Positions 1-11,741 are shown, counted from the first letter of the stretch. The stretch: DNA of 64,000 bases from Juglans regia (GCF_001411555.2 NC_049907.1:33123866-33187865); one strand, 5' to 3'. The notes: a model not told the origin generated them from the sequence alone. Translations and numbers: made by a program.

Positions 1-636
1 AATTTTTTACATTTGGGTCCTAAATTTATATATATATAAATATATATATGTTTTTTCAAAAAATGAACCAAACTTACACACGCTAACATCCACAAAGAGG
101 AATAATATTTGTAATTATGGAGTATATAAGTGCATACTATTTTTAAAAAATGTGAGTAAATATAAAATTTACATAAAAAATAATTAATTTTTAATTTTTG
201 AAAAGAAATTGCGCAATATATGGACTGTACCGAACTGCACTACAAAAATTATTCATGTCTTGATCAACGGTGCACTTCGACTAAAGTCTAAACATGCGTA
301 CTCCACCACGTATCTCGACCCACGAATGATCCTCCCCTTCCTCGATTAATTGCAATTTATTTAAAAAAGAAAAAGAAAAAACACCACAATTTGGAAACGT
401 CTGTGGAGAGTTTCCCGCCAAGGTAGTTGTAATTCCCGCCAACATGTAGGTGCCTTGTTGGGATTGTTTAGGTTCTAGAATTAACTTTCAAATACTCAAA
501 TTAAGATATTACGAATACAAGTGTCCATTTTTTCATTGTTTCATTAAGGTAAGTAGTATTCAATTACTCTGACATTAGAGATTATTGACCCCTATCTACA
601 TATTTCTACATCATTTTCTTCATGGCATTGTACGAT
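1..636. other. AT-rich intergenic DNA
   Basis: I see no gene here. The stretch is AT-rich with poly-A/T runs and short TATA tracts and has no coding-like frame. Confidence 0.6.
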
Positions 637-639
637 TTA

Positions 640-1030
640 GACTTCGTTTGTATTTACAGTTCATCTCAACTCATCTCACTAATATTCATTATTATTCAGT
701 AACTTTAACTTACAAATTTCACTATTATTCACAACTCATCTCATTATTATTCACAATACATCTCAACTCATCTCAATTCATCTTTAAATCCAAACAACAG
801 ATGATCTTAAGGAGTTGTTTGGATTTAGAAATGAGTTGACATGATTTGTAAATAGTAGAATAAAAATTGAATTATTTATTATATTTTGTGTAGAAATTTA
901 AGAAAGTTATTTTAAAATTTAAAAAAATTAAATTGTTTATTTTATTTTGTGTGAAAATTTAAGAAAATTATAATAATAAAATGAGATAAATTGAAGTAGA
1001 TTGAGATGAATTACGAATATAAACGAAGCC
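640..1030. mobile_element. Tourist-like MITE (PIF/Harbinger type)
   Basis: The ends are inverted: GACTTCGTTTGTAT at the left and the complement of GGCTTCGTTTATAT at the right. A 3-bp TTA duplication lies at 637-639 and 1031-1033. The interior carries the ATCTCAACTCATCTC / GAGATGAATTGAG motifs shared by at least seven other elements in this window. A 3-bp TTA/TAA duplication is the hallmark of Tourist-like elements. It has no coding capacity. Confidence 0.75.
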
Positions 1031-1033
1031 TTA

Positions 1034-1775
1034 ATGTTATTGTCCATTAGAAAATAGAAATGGTAAGAGATCTACATTCCTTTTTTTTATGACAAATGCC
1101 AGCTAATGAGCTAATTATTTTATAAATATAATGCTACTGGAGTTGGGACAAACAGTTTGTCAGGAGATCTCAATTATATTTTTTTCTATTTTTTTTTTTT
1201 TAATATTGTCTGCTTTTTCCTTAAAGCAACAAGAAATATGTTAACTGAGCTCTATAGTATTTATTGAAGTCTATAATATTTACTGAGCATTGTAATATTG
1301 TCTAAAAAATTCACTCCAATATTTATAAATGCGGCGACATCTATTAATACACACTTGGGTAGGGAAATAAACTAGAATGTGAAAGGATTTTGAGGCAAAT
1401 GCGGTACTCCGAGTTGACTTACGGAAATGATTGGAATTCCATCCATCTCTGACCCAAAATGGGAAATGGTAGTATAGCTGCTGCATCACCATCAAAACGA
1501 CATCCTTCTCCAAGTCCAAGTCAATCATTTCTGTTCACTGCCGCAATAATCAAGCCCGCAAAACCGAAAAGCTTTTTCCATGTGGATAATGGCGCTCTTT
1601 TGCTCTCATTTCTTCTGTAATTTTAGTTTTTTTTTTTATTTTTATTATAATTTTGTTTGTTTGGGTTTTGGCGGGTGCTCTTTTGCACCAAAACAAAAAG
1701 TATTTTGGGTTTTGTTGGGGAGGGTGAGGCGCAATGTTGTAATTTCACATAAACCTGGGGAGGGAGATGGGGAAG
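1034..1775. other. upstream region of the GATA gene
   Basis: No gene is visible. The first part is AT-rich. From about 1500 the composition becomes more G-rich toward the promoter of the GATA gene. The short ORFs on both strands lack any recognisable domain. Confidence 0.5.
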
Positions 1776-1778
1776 GGC

Positions 1779-1805
1779 TAGGGTTTCGCGTCCCGTTTAT
1801 ATAAG
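1779..1805 (+). promoter_or_regulatory. core promoter of the GATA gene: telo-box and TATA box
   Basis: TAGGGTTT at 1779-1786 is the reverse complement of the plant telo-box AAACCCTA. TTTATATAAG at about 1797-1805 is a good TATA box. A transcription start near 1830 would give a leader of roughly 400 nt before the ATG at 2229. That leader contains the CT repeat at 1966-1993. The positions are seen directly; the function is inferred from spacing. Confidence 0.55.
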
Positions 1806-1962
1806 CTGGTCTTTTTTAGATCTGCTGCGGCTGGTGCGTGTGTCGGTTCGCTCCTCTATCTCTCTCTCTCTGTTCGCGCATACACAGTCATTCAATCTCT
1901 GCATGTCGGTTTCTTTTAGATTCCAATACTTTCCGTTTCAACAACCATAGATTCCCTCTCCC

Positions 1963-1965
<3 letters not shown>

Positions 1966-1993
<28 letters not shown>
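1966..1993 (+). repeat. (CT)14 microsatellite in the GATA leader
   Basis: Uninterrupted CT dinucleotides, followed by further CTCTC runs to about 2009. Pyrimidine-rich tracts like this are common in plant 5' leaders. Confidence 0.85.
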
Positions 1994-1996
<3 letters not shown>

Positions 1997-2228
1997 TCTC
2001 TCTCACTCTGTCGTTCATATCGAAGATAATCTTCGCTTTCTATTACGCTCTCTGGGGTGATCTCTGATCTACTCTTTTCATCCTGATACTTCTGCGTTTG
2101 TTGTGACTATCGTTGGGTGTTTTAGTAGCCACCCACTTTCTCGTTTGAGCATATAAGCGGACCCAGTTTAGCTATTTGGTTTCTCTCAGCTGGGTTTTGT
2201 TCAGATCTTTATAACATATTGCAAAGAA

Positions 2229-2843
2229 ATGGGGGATCTGAGCGATATAGTGAGTGATCAAGTCTTTCTTTAGCTGTTTGATCTGTGATATTGATCTTTA
2301 AACTCGCTGATCGGATTGATTTCGTGCTCTGTTGCAGGGATCGGAGTCTGAGGACATGAATACCAAAAACCCAAATGGGGTTTCATCCGAAGAAAGCCAC
2401 AAGAAGACCTGTGCCGATTGTGGCACCTCCAAGACCCCTCTATGGCGAGGTGGCCCAGCTGGTCCCAAGGTAAAAAAACAACTCGCTACCAAAATCCCCG
2501 ATTTGCAGTAGTGATTAATCAAACTCGAGCTTTGGTTTCGATCAGATCATGATTTCTGTTGATTGTGCAGTCACTGTGCAATGCGTGTGGGATCAGAAGC
2601 AGGAAGAAGAGAAGGGCTACACTGGGTTTGAACAAAGAGGACAAAAGGCCCAAGAAAACAAGTATTTGTCGCAGCAATAGTAATACTAAGATAGGGGATA
2701 ATTTGAAGCAGAGGTTGTTGGCTCTGGGAAGAGAGGTGTTGATGCAGAGATCGACGGTCGAGAGGCAGAGAAAGAAGTTGGGGGAGGAGGAGCAAGCGGC
2801 TGTGTTGTTAATGGCTCTCTCTTATGGCTCTGTTTATGCTTAG
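2229..2843 (+). CDS. B-class GATA transcription factor with LLM domain (GATA15/16/17-like)
   Basis: A nuclear DNA-binding protein, 141 aa, in three exons: 2229-2249, 2338-2469 and 2571-2843. The introns are GT-AG (donors GTGAGT and GTAAAA; acceptors TTGCAG and GTGCAG), all in phase 0. The single zinc finger has Cys32, Cys35, Cys54 and Cys57 (C-X2-C-X18-C-X2-C), the plant class-B spacing, with LWRGGPAGPK in the loop. A basic stretch (RSRKKRR) follows. The C-terminus (residues 130-137) reads LLMALSYG, which matches the LLM (leucine-leucine-methionine) motif of one B-GATA subgroup. Between them lies a predicted helix rich in K/R/E/Q. Short size and lack of a long N-terminus fit GATA15/16/17 rather than GNC/GNL. 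Family members regulate greening, branching and hormone responses; the role of this gene is inferred from family only. The finger is split across exons 2 and 3. Confidence 0.93.
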
Positions 2844-3254
2844 GTTGTCCAAAGAAGTGTTACAAATTGTAGGAGTTGGATGTGAATCCTGACCTTGGAA
2901 GTGTATTTTCAATATTAATTAATGTTATTTATTTATTTATCCTTATAGTTGGAAATTAATTTTTTCTTTGTTCTTTGTTTCTGTAGCTAGTTTTAGTATT
3001 TATTTAACTAACTGATTTTTGGGACAATGTGAATGTCTGAACAAGTGTGAGAATTGGGAATTTCCTCATCCTAATATTGCCAGCTAAAGTTGTCCCTTAC
3101 AATATTATTTTTGCGATTGTGTGTGTCCAAATTCCTCTCTGTTTGGTATCTCAGAAATGGGGAGGGAATGTGAAATTTGTATTTCCCGCTGTTTTTCACT
3201 TACTGGACTACTGTAAAAATCCAAAGACATCATTTGCACTGCCCTTCTATTTTT
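2844..3254 (+). other. 3' region of the GATA gene and spacer
   Basis: AT-rich sequence after the stop, probably the 3' UTR, followed by spacer. No further gene is seen before the inverted-repeat element. Confidence 0.4.
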
Positions 3255-4777
3255 CAATTCTTCTAGATATAAGCACTCTCGCGTACCATGTGGTTTTTCA
3301 TATTTTTTTATTAAAAAAAATAATGAAAATAACATACGAATACGAATTATATATGTATATACATGGAGTCTACACTTTATGACCACCACCACCCTTGTAG
3401 AAACCGTAAGCCAACCTTCGCAAATCACCTCCCACGGCCCACAAGAAACAGCAACCCCAATTAAATCGCCACTGTTGAACCACTGCATCTTTCCATGTCG
3501 CCCTCTCCCTTTAATCCCTAGAATCGGTTTCTCTTCTCTCCCAACTTTTCACTGTCACTCATTTCTGTATCTTCTGAATGTGTCGAGTTTCTCAATCTTG
3601 GTGGCCACGAATCCTTGGTGCTTTGGTCCTTTTCTTCTAGTTCTGTTTGTACAAGTCATGGTTTTAATTTCTGGTAATTATAGATAATTACGAGCATAGT
3701 ATGCATACGGCGTGAGTAATGGGTTAGATCGTGAACCTCCGGTGTGGGTGAGCGACAGTGTTTGTTCTGAGAGAGAGAGAGAGAGAGTACTATGAGGGCA
3801 AAATCGATACTTAGAGAGAGTAAACGTGGAGAGCGAGAGCCTTATCGTGTAGTCTTGGCAGTGGTGGCTGTCGAAAGTTGGTGTGAAGTCGTGAGACGTG
3901 GGGGTTGATTTTGGTGGCTTACGGTCATGTGGATGTGGTGCAACACTAGAGATGGTGGAAGTTGGTGGTATGTAGGGTTCCGCTTGCTCTGTTAAGGTTG
4001 CTAAAAACAAAGGCTTGTTGAGTTCTTGGTGCAGTGGTTGTGTAAGATAGTGGCTCTCGGTAGTTGGCTTTGGAGGTGCTAGTGAACGGTGGTGGTGAAG
4101 CATTTGGTGTAAAGCTAGCTTCCACCGATGTGGCGATGGAAGAATCACGGACAACGTACTTGGGAGTGGGCCATGCTCTGTTTTTGTTTCTTAAAAACAG
4201 AGGCTTCCGTGTTGTGGGTGTGGAAGACGTGCGGCGGTGAAGGTTTTCTTTTGGTGGTTTTCTGCTTGGCCTGGCCAGGATCCTCACTTTGTGTACTGGT
4301 GGTCTGGTGCAGCAGACTGCTACGGTGCTCGTTGGTTTCCAGTCGTGTGTTTTTGGGCGGCATGTGGTTGTAGGTGTAAAGATGTCTCTGTGAAGCAACC
4401 ATGCGTGGCTGTGCAAGGAGGTGGCGAAACTCAGTGACTCACAGAAAATATAGACGTTTGCATTGGGTGAGAAGAGAAACCGATTCTAGGGATTAAAGGG
4501 AGAGGGCGACGTGGGGAGGTGTAGTGGTTCAACGATGGTGATTTAACTGGGGTTGCTATTTCCCATGGGCCGTGGGAGGTGGTTTGCGGAGGTTGGCTTA
4601 CAGTTTCTGCAAGGGTGGTGGTGGTCATAAAGTGTAGACTCCTCGTATATACATATATAATTCATATTCGTCTGTTAATTTCATTCTTTTTTTTAATAAA
4701 AAAATATGAAAAACCACGTCAGTGATTGGTACGTAATTGTTACGTGAGATTGCTTGTACCTAAAAGAATTGGTTAAT
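3255..4777. mobile_element. GC-rich element with long terminal inverted repeats (Mutator-like or foldback)
   Basis: The sequence from about 3255 to 3541 reappears inverted at about 4468-4777, with a few per cent of substitutions and small indels. Both arms contain GACCACCACCACCC, CCTCCCACGGCCCA and ATCGGTTTCTCTTCTC in matching order. The arms of roughly 290 bp flank about 920 bp of G-rich, low-complexity sequence (TGGTGG, GTGGTG) with a short GA repeat at 3769-3787. Long inverted repeats suggest a non-autonomous Mutator-like or foldback element. The outer boundaries and a target duplication could not be fixed because the arms decay outward. The ORFs inside are open in several frames on both strands and resemble nothing known. 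Confidence 0.6.
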
Positions 4778-4993
4778 TTGACTTCTCCCATCCGTCTGAA
4801 ATTCATTCCTGCCCAAATTAAAACGCACCGTTTAAATAAACGGTACACGTAGATAGATGGTTGCACATCGGTGCACTAACTCACTTGAAGATAGAGTTTT
4901 CCTCTATTTTTTTTTTTTTTGTAAATAACAGTTCATAATCTTATTAATTAAGTGGAGCATTTTTTACAATTATATATTTTGTTTGAAATATAA

Positions 4994-5187
4994 GGCCCAA
5001 TCTGAATAAATAAATGTTTCATCTCATAATTATATATTTTTTAAATTTTCATATAAAATATAATAAATAATTTAATTTTTTAAAATTTTAAAATTTTAAA
5101 ATAATAATAATATTAATAATATTTTATTCAATTTTTTATTTTTAATTTTCATCTCAATTCATCTCAACTTACTATCTAAACGGTACT
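4994..5187. mobile_element. Tourist-like MITE
   Basis: Starts GGCCCAATCTGAATA after TAA and ends CTAAACGGTACT before TAA. The interior has the family motifs CATCTCAATTCATCTCAACTT, in reverse orientation, and the AT-rich core. It is non-coding. Confidence 0.6.
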
Positions 5188-6091
5188 TAAAGTTTGTATC
5201 CAGCATCTTAATTTACTGTTAATTCCTTTTATTTTTTCATTTAGAAACTTAAATTTAATACCGTTGATTTTATGACAAAATTTCTCTCGAATGTTTAAAT
5301 GATATATGATAATTAAACTTCGGTGAAAAAAGAAAAAAAAAAAAAAAGGATAAGCAGTTTACAAGAGATTAATAAAAATTGTCCAACTTGGGGACAAAAC
5401 GTAGGAGGCGACAAATATATAGGTTCAACATCATATCGGAGGGTACAAATATTATATACACAGACAGAGATTTTCATTTCCTGTAGACGAGTCATCATAG
5501 GAAGAGCAAAATGTTGACCAATGTTGGTGGTTTTTCCTTTGACACGTCGTTTAATGTTTTAATTATCAAAACCTACTGAGCTATTCCTTTAACATCACCG
5601 ACCAATCAACAGTGCCCTGTAGCCTTCCAGTTAAGAAAATTGGAAAAGAAAATATGAACGTAATTGTGCAATCTGTGCGCTAAAAAAATTGAAAATTAAG
5701 GTCGGATAATATTAATGATAAATATTGTAAAAAGGTAAAGGCTGTTTTATCAAAAGCAAATTCTCAAATAAATGATTAAGGTTAGGTATAAATTTTAAAT
5801 AGATAATTTTTATATAAGTTTTTTTTATTAAAAAAAAGTGAGTTTTATTAATAAAAACTAATTTTTTTAACACTTTTTTTTTTCGATAAAATTTATATTT
5901 TTATAATAATTTATATGAAATTTTTCTGTTTAAAAATACGCGTTATTTTCTCTAAATAAATTGTTGGTACGGCTACGGAAGGAAAGCCGGTTTCCAACCA
6001 AGGCATCAAAATAGCTCACTGGTAAACATGACAAGTACGAAAGCAGAGTGAGCCGCCGTTCCTAATTCCGACCGTTATTGTGGGAGGCTAA
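5188..6091. other. AT-rich intergenic DNA
   Basis: No supported gene. Poly-A/T rich with one slightly GC-richer patch at about 5970-6090. Confidence 0.5.
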
Positions 6092-6311
6092 GGATAGGTT
6101 TGGGGGGTGAGATGATAATTTTGTGTTTTGTTTTAAAGTTTAAAATATTAAATTTTAGTATTATTATTGTTTTGGGATTTGAAAAATATGTATTGAGATT
6201 TGAAAAAGTTGAATTGTTTATTATATTTTATATGGAGATTTGAAAAATGTGTAATGATGAGATGAGATGAGATGAGAATTTTGTGTTTTATTTTTGGCCC
6301 CAAACCTGCCC
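6092..6311. mobile_element. Tourist-like MITE
   Basis: The ends are GGATAGGTTTGGGG and, inverted, GGGCAGGTTTGGGG. A TAA duplication lies at 6089-6091 and 6312-6314. The interior has GATTTGAAAAAGTTGAATTG and GATGAGATGAGATGAG, the common core of this family in the window. Confidence 0.75.
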
Positions 6312-6314
6312 TAA

Positions 6315-7679
6315 TTGGGGTGAAAGGTGTTCCCAGGACTCAATTTCATTTTGAACAGTTATGTGCATCAGTCGGAAGCCACAGCACATCTCACATTATT
6401 TGTTTATTTTTTTTTTAAAACTCAATGTACTAACGTGCTGCGATTTCCAGCTTATACAAGAAATATTTCATTTCATAAACTACAACTTCAATGCCTCAAC
6501 TGTACGTACTTACTCCTTGTCTCGTGAATCATGCTGCATGCCCTCAATAAGATTTTCTATTTATTTTTTTATTTTTATCTATTTACTCAATCCTTAACGG
6601 ATAATAATAGTAGACGTTTTTTATAACTTTATTATTGTATAAGAATTCCTGCGATTTGTATTCGGATTATAAAATATTTGAGTAAGAATAGAGGAGAGGG
6701 CAGGTGCTACGATGATCTGCGTATAATCTGGATGGGAGATTGCATGCAGGAGACTTGGATACAACTGTATTGCGTCCTGTCTTCTTGATCGATAATTACA
6801 GCTTGTGTTGCAAATCCGCATTTAGAATCTTTTACAAGGGATATATTTAATGATGGAGAAATCTTCCCACCGTCGGTCTGCTGTTACAATAACAGCCCTC
6901 CAATAACATTTTGCCCCGTAGCTCCTCAATTTTACATTCCATGTGACTTATTACAACAATATAAGCATATCATAAGCACCAAATTCAGAGTTTTTGAGAG
7001 GTGGAGGCATAGTTTTAGATAAGAGAAAAATAATATTTTTATTATTTAGTTCTTCTATGAAAAACTAAATTTAAGATAAAGTAAAGAGTGAAAATTGATT
7101 AGTAAAAATACTTTGACTATATTTCAATTCATAGATTAAGTTTTATTATTTAAAATTTTAGGATTCAATTCTCTACTTGTTTTGAATATTATAAATTTGA
7201 GACAATTATATTAAATCTTACTATGGTTTGATTTTGTTGAGGTATAGGATTATGAATATATGATTGTGACTTAAACAGACTTTTCAGTTTTCAGGCTATT
7301 GATGTGATCTTTTGCTGTATTATTGTTTGTAAATATAGTGTCATTTTTAGATCTAATATTCATTTTTATATATGAAAACCGTGGTTTGTAAATAGAGAAT
7401 AGATTCTAGAATTAAATTTGAAAAAGCAGATAAATATAATGTCATATATTCCAATTAGGAATTTAGTGCTATAATTCTTAATTGTGTATATTGTTTGAAT
7501 TGAAAAAGTTAGAGTAATGGATCCGGTTGATGGAAGCCCAAAACTTTTCTTTTCTTATACGTGCCCTAATCTCATTTTAATTACGTGTTTTAGGTAGAAT
7601 TTTCAGATTCTTGTCATATTATAATTTGATCTTTTCTTTTAAGCTTGCGTTTTGTTGTGTTTCTTCCGACTCCCTGTGG
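6315..7679. other. intergenic DNA
   Basis: No gene or clear repeat. Only short ORFs without recognisable domains. Confidence 0.4.
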
Positions 7680-8045
7680 ATCGACATCCTGAACTATACT
7701 ATAACACTGCGTACTAGTTTGGGTTTAATCAGGAAGTAGGAGGCTAGCAGGGATATACGATCCCAGTACGGAGCCGCACACTGGTCACCATCATCTCTGG
7801 ACTCACACACGACCAGGTATAAATATCCCTCTCTTTGTCGAGAAGGGGTTCTTCACACTCTTGAATACTTCTTTGCTTATTCTCTCTAGCTCTCACTTTC
7901 TTTCTTCATTTCCAACCTTGATCTAACTTGAGCTTAGAGGTACCACGGCCCCCCGAGCTCCCCCATTCTTCACCTTTCTGGAAAGAGACCAAGCCCCAAT
8001 AGCGCGGAGTTGCCCAGATCCGCGAAACACGACATCAATAGGTGG
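7680..8045 (+). mobile_element. LTR fragment of a retrotransposon
   Basis: A GC-richer stretch with the layout of the end of an LTR: a TATA box (GTATAAATATCC, about 7817), then a pyrimidine-rich leader, then GAGCTTAGAGGTACCACGG and a C-rich block. It ends ACATCAATA, followed by GGTGGCAAAT, which could be a decayed primer-binding site. No internal coding region follows, so this is a truncated or solo remnant. The lineage is not determined. Confidence 0.45.
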
Positions 8046-9090
8046 CAAATATATATTTTGAATAGTTGTTTGTTGTTTCATCCTCTCTTGTTTTTCAAAA
8101 TCCTAATCAAATGATATGACTGTCAAAACAAAAAATTAATAAACACAGCATTATTAAGTGGTTTTTGAGTTCAAATGGATAGAAAGAATGGTACAACAAT
8201 TTTTATCTATCCTGTTAATTTCAATTCACTAAACTATAATTCAGTTAGTTGTTTTCATCTTACAGGTGTAAGCTTTCTTGTCACAATGCTTGAGTCACTC
8301 TGTTAATGTGCCCTAGTGGACATCTTTGCAATACTTGAATGTGCTCAAGTGTGCTGCCTACTAAGCTGAAGTTATTGCACATTACTAATATCATAATTAT
8401 TAGGTTATTGAGAGAAGAGAACAGAGAAGTTCGGGTTCAAATTTATAAATGAAATTAATCACAGGCCACTTATTTCAAAAGGAGAGTCTAAACTTAAAGG
8501 GTTAGTATATTGAAGTAGTGATATATTAGGTTAAAATGGTGTTGTTACCATACTGAAGTAGTGGATATATTATGCTAAAATGGTGTTGTTACTATACTGA
8601 AGTATGGTTTGCATGTAAATTATTAGACTATCTCACATTATTCGGCGTAGGTAATCACCCAATCTAGTAGGCTAAGCATAAAAACTAGGGAAAAAAAAGA
8701 AGCAAAGTTGACCTAAATAGAACAGCTAGTAAGTGCAACAAGACTTGAGGAGGGGGGGGGGGATTTAATATATTTCACATATGCATTAAAGAAGAGATTT
8801 TGATTTCTAATTTGTCTCGTACAAAAATAACAAATGAAGCTCGGAACACCACTCATTCTTCAAATTCTTCGAAAGTTTAGCTTAATATTAGTCAAAGAAA
8901 AAACACCCCCCTCTATTTTAGCTATCCATATTTGCAGAACATCATACAACTCACTATTTACTCTTTTCCTATTCCATTTAAATAGTTTTGATAATTTGGG
9001 GTGTGGAACATGTACTTCCATTATTTATTACAATGAGCCAATGGGATCACAATAAGATGTGTGTAATTGGACAATGTTTATCTATTTTTT
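8046..9090. other. intergenic DNA upstream of the GRF pseudogene
   Basis: No gene recognised. A run of 13 G lies at about 8749-8761. A short near-repeat (GTAGTG..ATATTA..CTAAAATGGTGTTGTTAC) occurs twice around 8515-8595. Confidence 0.4.
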
Positions 9091-9095
9091 CGCAA

Positions 9096-9539
9096 ATGAC
9101 AAGTTCTAGTATCAATATCGGTTCATGTTCATGGACTTCAAGAGAGAAAGACAAAGCAAGTTTGGATAGGCCACTTTGCTACTGTAGCATTCCATCGAAA
9201 CTACGAATTTCTGGAAAGGGTAATAGTTTTGATAGAATATTTTACAACTGTCTAAATTATAAGATCAATAAACAATGTGGATTTTTTTAATGGATTGATC
9301 TTAAAAGTGAACAAAATTCATACTGCAAGATGACGATGGAATTAGCTCAACAACGGAATGAGAGGTTATTTCATGAACATGTAACAATTGAACAAGCTAA
9401 ATTTAAAGCAATGGAAACGTATAAGGGAACCTTGAAGCAGTTGTTGACATCGTGGTTGATTTTTATGGTGATTTGTACTACAATTTTTATGTATCCAAAA
9501 AATGTTAGTGTATGTAGGGCAGTGCTACGACTCATCTAA
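9096..9539 (+). pseudogene. GRF-type zinc-finger / coiled-coil / membrane-tail protein, broken
   Basis: From the ATG at 9096 one frame encodes a Ser-rich start, then CYC, CLNY and CGFF (the Cys pattern of a GRF zinc finger). An in-frame TAA at 9288-9290 stands exactly where homologues have a Lys before WID. The frame then continues with WIDLKSEQ, a charged helical stretch (MELAQQRNERLFHEH) and a hydrophobic segment (LLTSWLIFMVICTTIFM), ending at TAA 9537-9539. Zinc finger, coiled coil and C-terminal membrane helix occur in the same order as in the intact gene at 23621-24182. That gene has an intron inside the finger; this copy has none. The single stop makes it a probable pseudogene. GRF fingers bind single-stranded nucleic acid in characterised proteins; the function of the small plant forms is unknown to me. 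Confidence 0.7.
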
Positions 9540-11480
9540 CCTGTTGTACTTTGTATGACAATTTTTGGACAATTGATTGTAATGAACATGTGATGTAATT
9601 AGTCGTGTTTGATTAATGTAATGAACATGTCATGTAATGAGTTTTGTTTGGTGAATTTTATAGACATGTTTTGAAATGTTATAGACAGGTTTTGGAATGG
9701 AATGAATACCTAATGGACAATTTTTGAAATGTTATGGACATGTTATGGACAGGTTTTGGAATAACTTCACAAAGTTAAAAACCAATCAAGAAACATCCAC
9801 AATTCAAAACACATTATTAAATTTTAAAATTCATATTTCGAATTACATAAGTTCAATCCACAATTAAATATGGGAATCACATAACTTCAAAACAATCCAG
9901 TCAATCCAGAATTACATAAGTTCAATCCACTCCTCCCAATAGAAACCAATAAATCACAAAGTTCAATCAATTAAAGCTTCAAAAAGTTCAATCCACAAAA
10001 GTTTCACAAGCTTCAAAACACAAACGCTTCACAAGCTTCCTGTCACTTTAATCACAAAAGACTTGATCATATACAAGTTAAATTTAAAAAAAAATCTATG
10101 TCACATTGCCTAATGCGAAAACTCTTCTCCATAATATAAGAAAAACAAAAGACTTAATAACATACATAAACAAATTTCGATTAAGCATCCGTAGATCGTC
10201 ACCTTCTACACATGTGTGACTCATCATTATCTCAATTTCATCACTATCGAAATTCCAAATTTGATCATTCATTGTAGAATAAGAAACACAAAATAAGAAC
10301 TTTAGCTGCCAGCCAAAAAAGCAGCCCAGTACCTCAGAATTTTGAGAAAGAATCACAAACTCCCAAAATTATGCCTTGACCTCAACAACCAATAATAAGC
10401 AGAGCGAAAAAATATAAAAGTAAATAGCTAAGAAATTTCTTCCACATTCATTCCATATTCTGTCATTTTGAAATATTCAATATTCTATTTTGCCAAGAAA
10501 TTCGTGGAACCCAAGAACATCCATTCCATTACATTTCTAATCAGTCCTAATTACCCCAATTATTTTCAGAGGCATGCGTGGTACGTATGAGAAGAAAATA
10601 AGTGAAAAATTCATTCAATGAAAAAATCAATGAAAAAGTATGTGCAAAAATCAAACCATGGTGACGGCAGCTATGGTGGGCGATGGCGGTGACCTCTGTC
10701 GATGAGGATGATTGTTGTGGTGGGTGACGATTGCCCAGGTGGGCAAAGGCTGTGATGGGAGACTGAACAAAGCTGAGAGAGAAAGAGCTTCGTGGGAGCG
10801 ACATAACGTGTGGGTGTGACGACATTGTCCGGCTGTGGCAGCGACAAACTTGGTTTGTTGCGGCGGTGGTCTGGGTTTGGTGCGGCGACGGTCTGGCTCG
10901 TGTAGACTATGGTCGTGTAGACTTTGGGCACTCGTTTCTCTTCTGAAGTTAGATTTCCGTTGGTTTAATCAGATAAGATCAGATTCATTGTCTCTAGTGT
11001 TAAACTTTATATGGAGCTTGTTTGATAGGGGGTTCTTAAACGCCCAATATAAGCCCAACCATCCCAAATCGGAACTGTTCAATGATGGTGACCAAATTAT
11101 TTGATAAATATAGAAATTTCTATTAAGGTTCTTTTCAGTGTTACCCCTCTCGGGCTTCTATTATTTTGAAGCAATACTATATACAATTTTAATGTATATA
11201 AGTTCACTTTTTTAAAAGATGAATTTTTTCATGTGAATTTTTTTTTTTTCAAATAAAGTGTATGGAACTCATACATCCTAAGATTACAAATACCATAGTA
11301 GCAAAGACTAACGACCTATTCAACAAGTAAGACAAAGACTTCCCACCATGGCAATAGAACTAAAATGCCAAAGGATTCTATTCATTTTCCCATTGGGGCG
11401 GGTTCATAAATATAATAATATGGGGGAAAATTAAAAGATAAATTAAAGTTTTAGGGGCGGCAAAATTAGTTTTTATCAAG
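9540..11480. other. intergenic DNA with diffuse repeats and a GC-rich patch
   Basis: At 9570-9770 a motif like ATGTTATGGACAGGTTTTGGAAT recurs imperfectly. At 9790-9990 ATTACATAAGTTCAATCCAC recurs. At 10640-10940 there is a GC-rich patch (GGTGGGCGATGGCGGTGACC) open in several frames on both strands. I recognise no gene product. Confidence 0.4.
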
Positions 11481-11486
11481 TTTTCT

Positions 11487-11729
11487 TGATACAGAGTAAA
11501 AGAAATAATAGAGAGAAGTGTGAAAGAAGTAAACTGGAACTTGAACTTTATTCATTCGACTTGAGTTTACAGTATTCATCCTCTGTATTTATAACCAGAG
11601 AACAATAGAGAAAGGAAATAGAAATAACAGAAAGTAAAACTAACTAACAGAAAGCAAACTAACTATTACATGTATCAAATGAAACTATTACACGCGTTGC
11701 AATATGTCAACTATTTATTATCTGTGATA
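11487..11729 (-). repeat. 3' LTR of the copia element
   Basis: 243 bp and identical to the other LTR except at two sites. In element orientation the LTR begins TATCACAG and ends CTGTATCA, so its ends are TA...CA rather than the usual TG...CA. Confidence 0.93.
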
Positions 11730-11741
11730 GTCCCCCTCAAG
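11730..11741 (-). promoter_or_regulatory. polypurine tract of the copia element
   Basis: On the minus strand CTTGAGGGGGAC directly precedes the 3' LTR. This is the typical copia polypurine tract that primes plus-strand synthesis. Confidence 0.8.

Noticed and set aside
3678..4437. ORFs of 156-158 codons in the GC-rich inverted-repeat element
   Set aside because: Open in several frames on both strands, low complexity, and no recognisable motif.
10547..11104. Overlapping short ORFs on both strands
   Set aside because: Composition-driven in a GC-rich patch; no domain and no splice context.
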